Below are positions 7,565 through 15,643 of a stretch of 64,000 nucleotides of DNA, in pieces; position 1 is the stretch's first letter, and each line of letters starts with the position of its first letter. Below the pieces are notes generated by a model. It made no database searches, was not told the origin of the DNA, and saw only the letters and a program-made list of their open reading frames with translations. The position numbers were made by a program, and so were the translations under genes. Origin of the DNA: JAWOLE01 sp035263845 (lineage in GTDB: Bacteria > Acidobacteriota > Thermoanaerobaculia > UBA5066 > Gp7-AA6). The stretch spans positions 1-64,000 of the forward strand of contig DATFQY010000123.1 of assembly GCA_035263845.1 (NCBI GenBank). Direction: 5' to 3'.

Positions 7565-8948
7565 GCCGCGAGTCCTGGATGAGCTTCTCGACGTCGGCGA
7601 TCTCGCGGGGGGCGGAGCAGGAGAGGCAGTCCATCCCGCTCGGAGTCACGAGGACGACGTCCTCGATCCGGATCCCGATGTTCCACCACCTTGGGTCCTG
7701 CGTGGAGCGCTCGGGAATGTAGATGCCGGGCTCGACCGTCAGCGCCATGCCGGGCTCGAGCTTCGTCTCGGCCTTTCCGTAGCGCTCGAGGCGCGTGACG
7801 TCGGGAGGATTGCCGTAGCTGCCGACGTCGTGGACGTTCAGCCCGATCCAGTGGCTCGACCCGTGCGGGTAGAAGCGCTGGTAGGAGCGGGACTTGACGA
7901 TCTCCTCGCGGTCGCCCGTCAGGATCCCGAGCCGCAGCAGTCCGTCCACGATGACCCGGACGGTCGCGTTGTGGACGTCCTTGATCGGGACGCCCTGCCG
8001 GCACTCCGCGAACCCGGCCTTCTGGGCCGCGAGGACGATCTCGTAGATGCTCCGCTGCTCCGCCGAGAAGCGGCCGGTCACCGGGTAGCTGCGCGTCACG
8101 TCGGAGGCGTACATGGAGTACTCGCAGGCCGTGTCGTTGACGAGGACTTCACCCGCTTCCAGGAGCTTGTCGTCCTTCTCGTGGTGAAGGATGACGGAGT
8201 TCCTCCCGGACGCGACGATCGGCGGGTAAGACATCCTCGCGGCGCCGCCCAGAAGGCACCGGTCGACCATCGCGGCCTTGAGGTCGTACTCGTGGAGCCC
8301 CGGCGCCACGCGCGCCATCGCCGCTTGATGAGCTTCCGCGGAGAGCCGGCTCGCCTCGCGAAGGAGCGCCTGCTCGGCGGGGTCCTTGAGGAGCCGCAGC
8401 GCCGCGAGGATCGGGAGCGCGTCGGCGGCGGGCCGCGCGGCCGTCGCGTTGGCGTTGGGGGTATTCCAGACCTCGAGCAGCCGGCGCTGGAACTCCCGGT
8501 CTCCGCCCGACCCGTAGTAGAGGCTCTGCGCTCCGGAGAAGAGCGCCGGCAACCGGTCCCAGAACTCCGCCACGGAGTAGGCGTCGGCGGCGCCATACTC
8601 CTTCTTCGCGGCGTCCACGCCCGTCCGCCAGCCGGTCCACTGCTCGGCCGCGAAATCTTTCGGCTGCACGAAGAGGACGTATCGGCCGCTTCCCGCCTGA
8701 AGCACCGCGACTGCGTTGGGGTCGTCGAGGCCCGTCAGGTACCAGAAGTCCGAGTCCTGGCGGTGAGAGTCCGCGCGGGCGTCGGCGGCGGTCTCCGCCG
8801 GCGCTCGGAAGACCGCGACGGAGCCGGCCGGAAGCCGCGCGAGGAGCTTCTCCCGGTGAGACTTGAAGAAATCCTGGCCGGGATGGGGAGGCGGAGCCGG
8901 AGCGGGACCGGCGAGGACCAGGGCCAGGGCGGCGGCCGTAAGAAACAT
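7548..8948 (-). CDS. Secreted Xaa-Pro aminopeptidase (M24B metallopeptidase)
   Basis: The 466-residue enzyme has an N-terminal signal peptide (FLTAAALALVLAGPAPA), a creatinase-like N-domain, and an M24 pita-bread domain. Metal ligands are visible in order: the Asp pair in VNDTACEYSMYASDVTRSYP, the His in FYPHGSSHWIGLNVHD, the Glu in LTVEPGIYIP and the Glu in GIRIEDVVLVTP. It would remove N-terminal residues before proline outside the cytoplasm. AGGAGG precedes the ATG at ideal spacing. The gene overlaps the downstream phosphodiesterase lipoprotein, suggesting a periplasmic scavenging pair. Confidence 0.9.
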   Translation of the reverse strand: MFLTAAALALVLAGPAPAPPPHPGQDFFKSHREKLLARLPAGSVAVFRAPAETAADARADSHRQDSDFWYLTGLDDPNAVAVLQAGSGRYVLFVQPKDFAAEQWTGWRTGVDAAKKEYGAADAYSVAEFWDRLPALFSGAQSLYYGSGGDREFQRRLLEVWNTPNANATAARPAADALPILAALRLLKDPAEQALLREASRLSAEAHQAAMARVAPGLHEYDLKAAMVDRCLLGGAARMSYPPIVASGRNSVILHHEKDDKLLEAGEVLVNDTACEYSMYASDVTRSYPVTGRFSAEQRSIYEIVLAAQKAGFAECRQGVPIKDVHNATVRVIVDGLLRLGILTGDREEIVKSRSYQRFYPHGSSHWIGLNVHDVGSYGNPPDVTRLERYGKAETKLEPGMALTVEPGIYIPERSTQDPRWWNIGIRIEDVVLVTPSGMDCLSCSAPREIADVEKLIQDSRRGTSR

Positions 8949-9056
8949 GAATCCTCCTTGAAGAAGCGAGCGTCATTGTAAGGGCCGGTGTCCGGTGGTT
9001 ATCCTTCGACAGTCCGGACCGGGGGGTGTTCCGGACGAATGCATTTCGGAGGTCGT

Positions 9057-10709
9057 ATGAAGATTCCCGCCGCCTCTCTCTCCCTTCTCCTCTGCCTTTC
9101 CGCGTCCGCGCTCAGGGCTGCCCAGGAGTCCCACGCGCACCACCACGGGCCGGGCGAGAGCCTGGGTAAGGTCAACTTCCCGATCTCCTGCTCCGAGGCG
9201 ACGCGGGCCGACTTCATCCGGGGCCTCGCGTTTCTCCACTCGTTCGGGTACGAGGAGTCCCGGGACTCTTTCACCGCGGCCGCCGCGAAGGATCCCTCCT
9301 GCGGCATCGCCTCCTGGGGAGTGGCGATGACCTATTACCACCCCATCTGGGCTCCTCCGTCGCCGGTCGAGCTGGCCGCCGGCCGCGCCGCCTCGGAGAA
9401 GGCCGCGACGGCGGGCGCGAAGACGGACCGCGAGAAGGGTTACATCGCCGCGATCGGCGCGTTCTACAAGGACTCGGACAAGGTCGATCACCGCACGCGC
9501 GCCCTGGCCTACAAGGCCGCGATGGAAGACCTCACGAAGCGCTTTCCCGAAGACCACGAGGCCCTGATCTTCTACGCGCTATCGCTTCTCGCCACGGCGA
9601 CGCCGGCCGACGCGACTTACGCGAACCAGAAGAAAGCGGCGGAGATCTTGAACGGACTGCTCGTCGAGGAGCCGGATCACCCCGGGGTCGCGCACTACCT
9701 GATCCACGCGTTCGACTATCCCGCGCTCGCATCCCTCGCGCTGCCCGCAGCGCGGTCCTATTCGAAGATCGCCCCCTCCTCCGCGCACGCCCTCCACATG
9801 CCGTCGCACATCTTCACGAGGCTCGGCCTCTGGCAGGAATCGATCGACTCGAACATCGCCTCGGCCGAAACGGCCCGCCGGTACGTCGCGCGCGCGCACC
9901 CGGGCGCCGAGTCTTTCGACGCGGCCCACGCGATGGATTACCTCGAGTACGCGTACCTGCAGATCGGCGACGAGGCGAAGGCGAAGCAGGTGGTCGAACA
10001 GTCGGCGGCGGCGAAGACCTTCGACGAAGGAAGCTTTGCGGCCGGATACGCCCTCGCGGCGATCCCCGCCCGTTACGCGCTGGAGCGGCGGCGCTGGGAA
10101 GACGCCGCGAAGCTCGAGCCTCCGAAGGCGGAGCTTCCCTGGGATCGATTCTCCTACGTCAACGCGATCACGCCCTTCGCGCAGGCGCTCGGCGCGGCTC
10201 GCACCGGCCAGAACGAGAAGGCGCGCGCCGCGGTGGCCCGAATCGAAGACGTCCACGCCGCGCTGGTCAAGACGCCGATCCCCGGTCCTTATGACTGGGC
10301 CAGCCAGGTCGAGTCCATGCGCCTGGCCGCCGCCGCGTGGCTCGCGTACGCCAACGGTAAGAACGATGAGGCGTTGTCGCTTGCCCGCTCCGCCGCCGAC
10401 CTCGAGGACAAGACCGGCAAGCACCCCGTGACCCCGGGCAGCGTCTTGCCGGCGCGCGAGCTTCTCGGCGACCTTCTCCTGGAAATGAACAAGCCGGCCG
10501 AGGCGATGGCCGAGTACGAAAAGTCCCTCAAGGAGACTCCGAACCGCTTCAACGGCCTTTATGGCGCGGCACGCGCCGCCGAGTTGTCCGGAAACCCGGA
10601 GAAGGCGCGGACTCTCTACGCAAAACTCCTCGACAACCTGGGCGACCGCCGTCCCGACCGTGAGGATGCGAAGCAGGCCCGCGCATATCTGGCGAAGGTC
10701 AAGAAGTGA
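9057..10709 (+). CDS. Secreted tetratricopeptide-repeat protein
   Basis: This 550-residue protein starts at an ATG with GGAGG just upstream; an in-frame start at 8988 is less likely because the signal peptide (KIPAASLSLLLCLSASALRA) begins at 9057. The mature protein starts with a His-rich stretch (HAHHHG), followed by TPR helices: GLAFLHSFGYEESRDSFTAA with DPSCGIASWGVAM, then HMPSHIFTRLGLWQESIDSN, and at the C-terminus EYEKSLKETPNRFNGLYGAA. The pattern matches a common family of exported TPR proteins of unknown role. Its stop overlaps the start of thioredoxin 2, so the two are probably co-expressed. Confidence 0.8.
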   Translation: MKIPAASLSLLLCLSASALRAAQESHAHHHGPGESLGKVNFPISCSEATRADFIRGLAFLHSFGYEESRDSFTAAAAKDPSCGIASWGVAMTYYHPIWAPPSPVELAAGRAASEKAATAGAKTDREKGYIAAIGAFYKDSDKVDHRTRALAYKAAMEDLTKRFPEDHEALIFYALSLLATATPADATYANQKKAAEILNGLLVEEPDHPGVAHYLIHAFDYPALASLALPAARSYSKIAPSSAHALHMPSHIFTRLGLWQESIDSNIASAETARRYVARAHPGAESFDAAHAMDYLEYAYLQIGDEAKAKQVVEQSAAAKTFDEGSFAAGYALAAIPARYALERRRWEDAAKLEPPKAELPWDRFSYVNAITPFAQALGAARTGQNEKARAAVARIEDVHAALVKTPIPGPYDWASQVESMRLAAAAWLAYANGKNDEALSLARSAADLEDKTGKHPVTPGSVLPARELLGDLLLEMNKPAEAMAEYEKSLKETPNRFNGLYGAARAAELSGNPEKARTLYAKLLDNLGDRRPDREDAKQARAYLAKVKK

Positions 10710-11143
10710 TCCTCCAGTGCCCGTCCTGCGGGAAGAAGAATCGCTCGCCGGCGGAGAAGCTGGCTGACCTCGGACGCTGCGGGAACTGCAAGACGCAGAT
10801 CTCGCCGGTGTCCCGGCCCATCGACGCCGATTCCGAAGTCTTTCGGGACGTCACCCGAAACGCCCCGGTGCCGGTGCTCGTGGATTTCTGGGCGGCCTGG
10901 TGCGGGCCGTGCAAGATCGCCGCGCCCGAGGTCGCGAGGACCGCGGCGGAGATGGCGGGGCGGGCGATCGTCCTGAAAGTGGACACGGAGAAGCACCCGC
11001 AGATCGCGGCCCAGTACGGAGTGCGAGGCATCCCCAATTTCGTGGTCCTCAAGAGAGGCCTGCTCCTCCACCAGCAGGCGGGCGCCGTCGGAGCCGATCA
11101 GATGAAGGCCTGGCTGGTGCGCGCCGGAGCCCCTGCCGCGTGA
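10706..11143 (+). CDS. trxC: Thioredoxin 2 with N-terminal zinc ribbon
   Basis: The 145-residue protein has an N-terminal zinc ribbon (Cys5, Cys8, Cys25, Cys28 in QCPSCGKK and GRCGNCKT) and a complete thioredoxin fold with the redox motif WCGPC at 65-69. The cis-proline loop is GIPNFVV. The ribbon distinguishes thioredoxin 2 from thioredoxin 1. It reduces protein disulfides in the cytoplasm. The GTG start overlaps the stop of the TPR gene by four bases. It converges on uppP with only seven bases between the stops. Confidence 0.95.
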   Translation: MILQCPSCGKKNRSPAEKLADLGRCGNCKTQISPVSRPIDADSEVFRDVTRNAPVPVLVDFWAAWCGPCKIAAPEVARTAAEMAGRAIVLKVDTEKHPQIAAQYGVRGIPNFVVLKRGLLLHQQAGAVGADQMKAWLVRAGAPAA

Positions 11144-11150
11144 CCGCCGC

Positions 11151-11978
11151 CTAGCGGTTCAAGCTCACGGCGAGGAGGACGAGGCCGAGACCGCCGAGGT
11201 AGAAGGCGAACGGTCTCAAGGTGTGGGTCCTCAGGTACCGCAGGAGAAACCGCACCACGAGGTAGCCGACGACGGCCGCGCAGAGAAACCCCGCGGCCAG
11301 CACCGACGCGGATCCGGCGGGTTCGTGCGCCTTGCGCAGGTCCAGCAGCGCCTTGGCCCCCGCGCCGAGGATGATCGGCAGCGCGAGGAGGAAGGAGAAG
11401 CGCGCCGCCGCCCCCCGCTCGAAGCCGCGCACGCGCCCGGTGGAGATCGTGAAGCCGGAGCGCGAGAACCCCGCCATGAGACCCGCCGCGGCCTGCGCCA
11501 GCCCGATCCAGAGGGCGTCGGCGATGGTGATCTCGGTCAAGGGACGTTCGCGCCGGGCCCGCGCGCCGAGCCGTTCGGCCATCAGGAAGTAGGCGCACGC
11601 GACGAGCATCGAGGCGCCGATCAGGGCCAGCGAGCGGACGCTCTCGAACCGCTTCAGGAGGAACAGGCCGGCGAGGACCCCGGGAATCGTTCCAACGAAA
11701 AGGGGAAGGATGAGGGCGCGGGCCTCCTCGTCGCGAGCCGGCCGTCCGGAGATCCAGAGAAGGAGCTCCTGCAAGATCGCGAGGAGCTCCCTGGCGAACA
11801 CCAGGAAAAGGGCGGCGACGGTGCCCAGGTGAAGGACCACGTCGAAGGCGAGCGTGATCTCGTCGTTGCGGATCCCGAGCAGAGCCTGGACGATGTAGAG
11901 ATGGGCGCTGGAAGAGACCGGCAGGAACTCGGTCAGCCCCTGCACGATCCCGAGCAGGCACGCCATCGCTATGTTCAT
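11151..11978 (-). CDS. uppP: Undecaprenyl-diphosphatase
   Basis: The 275-residue polytopic membrane protein is a full-length BacA/UppP. It has the first signature GIVQGLTEFLPVSSSAHL (Glu and SSSAHL) and the second signature GFSRSGFTIS with the catalytic Arg. Seven or eight hydrophobic segments follow the family pattern. It recycles undecaprenyl diphosphate to the monophosphate carrier used for peptidoglycan and other glycans. This is relevant to the polyprenyl-phosphate glycosyltransferases later in the window. The promoter has an extended -10 (TGCTAGATT) 12 nt before the ATG, leaving a very short leader. Confidence 0.95.
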   Translation of the reverse strand: MNIAMACLLGIVQGLTEFLPVSSSAHLYIVQALLGIRNDEITLAFDVVLHLGTVAALFLVFARELLAILQELLLWISGRPARDEEARALILPLFVGTIPGVLAGLFLLKRFESVRSLALIGASMLVACAYFLMAERLGARARRERPLTEITIADALWIGLAQAAAGLMAGFSRSGFTISTGRVRGFERGAAARFSFLLALPIILGAGAKALLDLRKAHEPAGSASVLAAGFLCAAVVGYLVVRFLLRYLRTHTLRPFAFYLGGLGLVLLAVSLNR

Positions 11979-11990
11979 GAAGGCTTTCGG

Positions 11991-11996
11991 AATCTA
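11991..11996 (-). promoter_or_regulatory. Extended -10 of uppP
   Basis: TAGATT preceded by TGC on the minus strand, 12 nt from the uppP ATG. No clear -35 or Shine-Dalgarno is seen. Confidence 0.5.
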
Positions 11997-12005
11997 GCAC
12001 GGCCG

Positions 12006-12021
12006 TTAAAACATGTTTAAA
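12006..12021. promoter_or_regulatory. AT-rich palindrome between divergent promoters
   Basis: TTAAAACATGTTTAAA is palindromic at 14 of 16 positions, with a perfect AAACATGTTT centre. It stands out from the GC-rich surroundings and lies between the -10 elements of uppP and of the cupredoxin gene. It is a candidate operator; the binding protein is unknown. Confidence 0.45.
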
Positions 12022-12047
12022 GGCCCGTTTGGAGGGCCAATTCGGAC

Positions 12048-12053
12048 TAATTT
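12048..12053 (+). promoter_or_regulatory. -10 element of the cupredoxin gene
   Basis: TAATTT lies 8 nt before the ATG and there is no Shine-Dalgarno, so the mRNA is probably leaderless. Confidence 0.5.
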
Positions 12054-12061
12054 CTGGCCCC

Positions 12062-13411
12062 ATGAACTCCTTCCATTCCATCCTCAGAATCCTGGCTCTC
12101 GCCGGCCTGTCGCTGCTGGCCGGAATGGGCCAGGAGCGCCAGTTCGCACCGGCGAGCCGCCCTTCGGACGCGGCTCCGCTCGCGGTCGCCGCCCCGTGCG
12201 TCACGGATTCTCTGACGCTCTGCTTGAACGGCGGCCGCTTCCAGGTCCGCGTCAACTGGCGCGTCCCGTCCCAGGGCACGAGCGGTGTCGGGACCGGCGT
12301 CGCGCTGACCGGCGATACGGGCTACTTCTGGTTCTTCTCGCCCAACAACATCGAGCTCGTCCTGAAGGTCGTGGACGGCCGCGCCTTCAACGGGATGTTC
12401 TGGGTGTTCTACGGCGCGCTCTCCAACGTCGAGTACACCATCACCGTGACCGACACGGTGACCGGGACCGTCAAGAACTACGCCAATCCCTCGGGCAACC
12501 TCGCCAGCGTCGCCGACACGGCGGCGTTCGCCGGGGGCGGTAGTCTCCGAATCGATCCCGAGGAAGAGTCCCGAGAGGAAGTCTCAGCGGACGGCGCGGA
12601 GACGCCGCCGGCCGCCGAAACGCGGCTTCAGCCGGCCATCGACCTGCGCCAGTTGGAGTCGGCTGAGGCGGCCTGCACTCCGGGTCCGACGACGCTGTGC
12701 CTCAACAACGGCCGCTTCAAAGTCGAAGTCTCGTGGCGCGTTCCCGCGCAGGGAACCAGCGGAGTGGGGACGGCGGTGCCTCTGACCGGCGACACGGGCC
12801 AGTTCTGGTTCTTCTCGGCCAACAACATCGAGCTCGTCATCAAGGCTCTCGATGGCACGCCTGTCAACGGGCAGTACTGGATCTTCTACGGCGCGCTCTC
12901 CAACGTCGAGTACACCATCACGGTCACCGACACCGTGACGGGCTACGTCAAGACGTTCTTCAATCCCTCCGGCAACCTCGCGAGCGTCGCGGACACGTCG
13001 GGCTTCTCGGCCGCCGCGACTCCGACCCCCACGACGCCCACTCCGAATCCGACTCCCACTCCGACCTCCGGAGGCGGGACCGTCCACATCGTCAACGTGG
13101 GCCCGGGAGGCCAGAACGTTTTCCGCGACACCGCCAGCAACACGAGCACCACCTCCATCAAGGTCGGCGACACCGTGCAGTGGAATTTCCTCACGAACAC
13201 CTACCACTCCGCGACCTCCGGAACGTGCAGCAACGATGGCGATCCGTACGGCGGCGGGTACGTGACGTGCAATTCGGACGGGGTCTTCGACTCGCAGTCG
13301 CAAGTCTCGCCGGCGACCTTCTCCAAGAAGTTCACCACGGCCGGGACGTTTCCGTATTACTGCCAGGTCCACGGAAGCATGATGACCGGCTCCGTGATCG
13401 TCAGTCCCTGA
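12062..13411 (+). CDS. Secreted protein: two duplicated domains plus C-terminal plastocyanin-like cupredoxin
   Basis: This 449-residue exported protein starts at an ATG followed by a signal peptide (SILRILALAGLSLLAG). Two copies of a domain of about 105 residues follow (about 45-155 and 215-320). They share LCLN(G/N)GRF, a W-R-V-P-x-Q-G-T-S-G-V-G-T segment, FWFFSxNNIELV, and FYGALSNVEYTITVTDTVTG. A Thr/Pro linker separates them from a C-terminal cupredoxin domain (about 340-449). That domain has type 1 copper ligands: His in NTYHSAT, Cys in FPYYCQVHGSMM, and the His and Met of that loop. It probably carries or binds copper outside the cytoplasm. The duplicated domain has no name I know. Confidence 0.8.
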   Translation: MNSFHSILRILALAGLSLLAGMGQERQFAPASRPSDAAPLAVAAPCVTDSLTLCLNGGRFQVRVNWRVPSQGTSGVGTGVALTGDTGYFWFFSPNNIELVLKVVDGRAFNGMFWVFYGALSNVEYTITVTDTVTGTVKNYANPSGNLASVADTAAFAGGGSLRIDPEEESREEVSADGAETPPAAETRLQPAIDLRQLESAEAACTPGPTTLCLNNGRFKVEVSWRVPAQGTSGVGTAVPLTGDTGQFWFFSANNIELVIKALDGTPVNGQYWIFYGALSNVEYTITVTDTVTGYVKTFFNPSGNLASVADTSGFSAAATPTPTTPTPNPTPTPTSGGGTVHIVNVGPGGQNVFRDTASNTSTTSIKVGDTVQWNFLTNTYHSATSGTCSNDGDPYGGGYVTCNSDGVFDSQSQVSPATFSKKFTTAGTFPYYCQVHGSMMTGSVIVSP

Positions 13412-13447
13412 CCCGGGCCTCCCCCCAAGGAGGGTTTCTCCCCTGAC

Positions 13448-13481
13448 CCCCGGAGGCGGTTCCCGCGAGCCGCCTCCGGGG
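13448..13481 (+). terminator. Strong hairpin after the cupredoxin gene
   Basis: A perfect 12-bp stem (CCCCGGAGGCGG with its complement) closes a 10-nt loop 37 nt after the stop codon. There is no long U tract, so it could also act as a transcript-stabilising hairpin. Confidence 0.65.
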
Positions 13482-13487
13482 AACTTT

Positions 13488-13519
13488 CGGCGCTGGCGGT
13501 CGCTTCGCGACCGGCGCCG
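13488..13519 (+). terminator. Second tandem hairpin
   Basis: CGGTCGC pairs with GCGACCG around a TTC loop, extended by CGGCGC/GCGCCG with a three-base bulge. It lies six bases after the first hairpin; together they separate the cupredoxin gene from glgB. Confidence 0.55.
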
Positions 13520-13672
13520 AGAGAGTTCAAACGGGAGCTGGAGAGGCATCGAATTTGCCTCCTCATGTAACCTCATTGAAGGGAGGCTACGATCGCAAGA
13601 AAAGATTCCGTCAGGACTACCGCGAGGAAGCCGCGGCGCGCGGCGCTGGCTGGGCCAGCCGGGTTCTCGCTC

Positions 13673-15643
13673 TTGACCGACGAGGACCTCCACCTCTTCA
13701 ACGAGGGGAGCCACTTCCGCGCCTACGAGAAGCTCGGCGCGCATCCGGTCGTCGCGGGAAGCGCCGAGGGCTGCTACTTCGCCGTCTTCGCCCCCAATGC
13801 CCGCTCGGTCACGGTCATGGGCGACTGGAACGGCTGGGACAAGGCGGGCCACCCCCTGCGCGCTCGGGGAAGTTCCGGCATCTGGGAGGGAGTCGTTCCC
13901 GGCGTCGGCGCGGGGGCCGTTTACAAGTACCATGTCGCCTCGAGGCTGCGCGGCTACCGGGCGGACAAGGCGGACCCCTACGGTTTCGCGTGCGAGGTTC
14001 CTCCGCGGACCGGCTCGGTCGTCGCGGAGCTCGACTTCGAGTGGAGCGACTCGGAATGGATGGCGTCGCGGCGCGAGCGCCACCGCCCCTCCTCGCCGGT
14101 CTCGATCTACGAGGTCCACCTCGGATCCTGGAGGCGGCCCTGGGATTCCGACCGGTTCCTGACCTACCGGGAGATCGCGCCGCTGCTCGCGCAGTACGCG
14201 AAGGAGATGGGCTACACGCACGTCGAGCTGCTCCCCGTGATGGAGCACCCCTTCTACGCCTCGTGGGGCTACCAGGTGACCGGCTACTTCGCTCCGACGG
14301 CGCGATACGGCTCGCCGGCCGACTTCCAGTTCCTCGTGGACGCGCTGCACCGGGAGGGGATCGGCGTCATTCTGGACTGGGTCCCCTCGCACTTCCCCTC
14401 CGACGAGCACGGCCTGGGCTACTTCGACGGGACGCACCTCTACGAGCACGCCGACCCGCGGCAGGGCTTCCATCCCGATTGGAAGAGCGCGATCTTCAAC
14501 TACGGGCGCGCCGAGGTTCGGAGCTTCCTCTTCTCGAGCGCGGAGCTCTGGTTGGAGAAGTACCACGCCGACGGTCTGCGCGTGGACGCGGTCGCCTCGA
14601 TGCTCCACTGGAGCTACTCGCGCAAGGCGGGGGAATGGGTGCCCAACGTCTTCGGCGGTCCTGAGAACCTGGAGGCGATCTCGCTGCTGCGCCGCTTGGA
14701 CGACTACGTGCGCGAGGCGCACCCCGACGCGCTGATGATCGCCGAGGAGTCCACGACGTGGCCGATGGTCTCGCGCCCGACGCGCATCGGCGGCCTCGGC
14801 TTCGACATGAAGTGGGACATGGGGTGGATGAACGACACGCTGAAGTACTTCAAGCGCGACCCGATCCACCGCAAGTACCACCACACGGAGCTGACGTTCC
14901 GCCCCATGTACGCGTACACGGAGAGCTTCCTCCTCCCGCTCTCCCACGACGAGGTGGTCCACATGAAGGGGTCGCTTCTGTCACGGATGCCGGGAGACGA
15001 CTGGCGCAAGTTCGCGAACCTTCGGCTCCTGCTCGCCTACCAGGCGGCCGTCCCCGGCAAGAAGCTCCTCTTCATGGGAGGGGAGTTCGGGCAGTGGGCG
15101 GAGTGGAACCACGACAACGCGCTGCAGTGGCACCTGCTCTCCTACTCCCCGCACGCGGGCGTCCAGAAGCTCGCCGCGCACTTGAACCGCCTCTACGCCG
15201 GCGAGCCCGCGCTCCACGAGCGGGACTTCGATCCTTCGGGGTTCGAGTGGATCGACTGCCACGACTGGGAGTACAGCACGCTGTCGCTGCTGCGGCGCGG
15301 GGGAACACCGGAGGAGACGATCCTCGCGGCGTTCAACTTCACGCCGGTGACGCGGCACCGCTACCGGATCGGGGCGCCGGCATCGGGCTTCTGGCGGGAG
15401 ATCGCCAACACGGACGCGACGGAGTACGGCGGAAGCGGCGTCGGCAACATGGGAGGCCTCCGGACCGACGACGCGCCGGCGCACGGGAGGCCGTGGAGCC
15501 TGGCCCTCACGCTGCCGCCGCTCGGGGCGGTGTTTTTCAAGCACGAGCCGGAGAAGCCCGCTCCGGAAGTCCTCTCCGAAAAGGAGGCATCGGACGAAAC
15601 GGAGAAGATCCTTCGCTCCGCTCAGGATGACGGCGGGGAGTAA
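13673..15643 (+). CDS. glgB: 1,4-alpha-glucan branching enzyme (GH13)
   Basis: The 656-residue enzyme has an N-terminal CBM48 domain (EGCYFAVFAPNARSVTVMGDWNGW) and the GH13 barrel. GLRVDAVASMLHWSY carries the nucleophile Asp (about 304), MIAEESTTWPMVS the acid/base Glu, and LPLSHDEVVHMKGSL the third Asp. These are classic GlgB residues; it makes alpha-1,6 branches in glycogen. The first canonical start is TTG at 13673, but it has no Shine-Dalgarno. The frame is open to 13580, and GGGAGG sits five bases before an ATC at 13592, so the N-terminus is uncertain. The last residues (EKILRSAQDDGGE) are encoded by a dispersed palindromic repeat. It overlaps the next gene (TAATG). Confidence 0.93.
   Translation: MTDEDLHLFNEGSHFRAYEKLGAHPVVAGSAEGCYFAVFAPNARSVTVMGDWNGWDKAGHPLRARGSSGIWEGVVPGVGAGAVYKYHVASRLRGYRADKADPYGFACEVPPRTGSVVAELDFEWSDSEWMASRRERHRPSSPVSIYEVHLGSWRRPWDSDRFLTYREIAPLLAQYAKEMGYTHVELLPVMEHPFYASWGYQVTGYFAPTARYGSPADFQFLVDALHREGIGVILDWVPSHFPSDEHGLGYFDGTHLYEHADPRQGFHPDWKSAIFNYGRAEVRSFLFSSAELWLEKYHADGLRVDAVASMLHWSYSRKAGEWVPNVFGGPENLEAISLLRRLDDYVREAHPDALMIAEESTTWPMVSRPTRIGGLGFDMKWDMGWMNDTLKYFKRDPIHRKYHHTELTFRPMYAYTESFLLPLSHDEVVHMKGSLLSRMPGDDWRKFANLRLLLAYQAAVPGKKLLFMGGEFGQWAEWNHDNALQWHLLSYSPHAGVQKLAAHLNRLYAGEPALHERDFDPSGFEWIDCHDWEYSTLSLLRRGGTPEETILAAFNFTPVTRHRYRIGAPASGFWREIANTDATEYGGSGVGNMGGLRTDDAPAHGRPWSLALTLPPLGAVFFKHEPEKPAPEVLSEKEASDETEKILRSAQDDGGE
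15606..15631. repeat. Dispersed palindromic repeat inside the glgB 3' end
   Basis: Begins AGATCCTTCG and ends CTCAGGATGAC, with ATCCT/AGGAT arms. It encodes ILRSAQDD, a tail seen in many unrelated database proteins. A longer copy lies downstream of glgP. Confidence 0.75.

Noticed and set aside
12584..14962. 792-codon frame on the minus strand
   Set aside because: It lies over the cupredoxin gene and glgB, both with clear domains; no recognisable protein motif.
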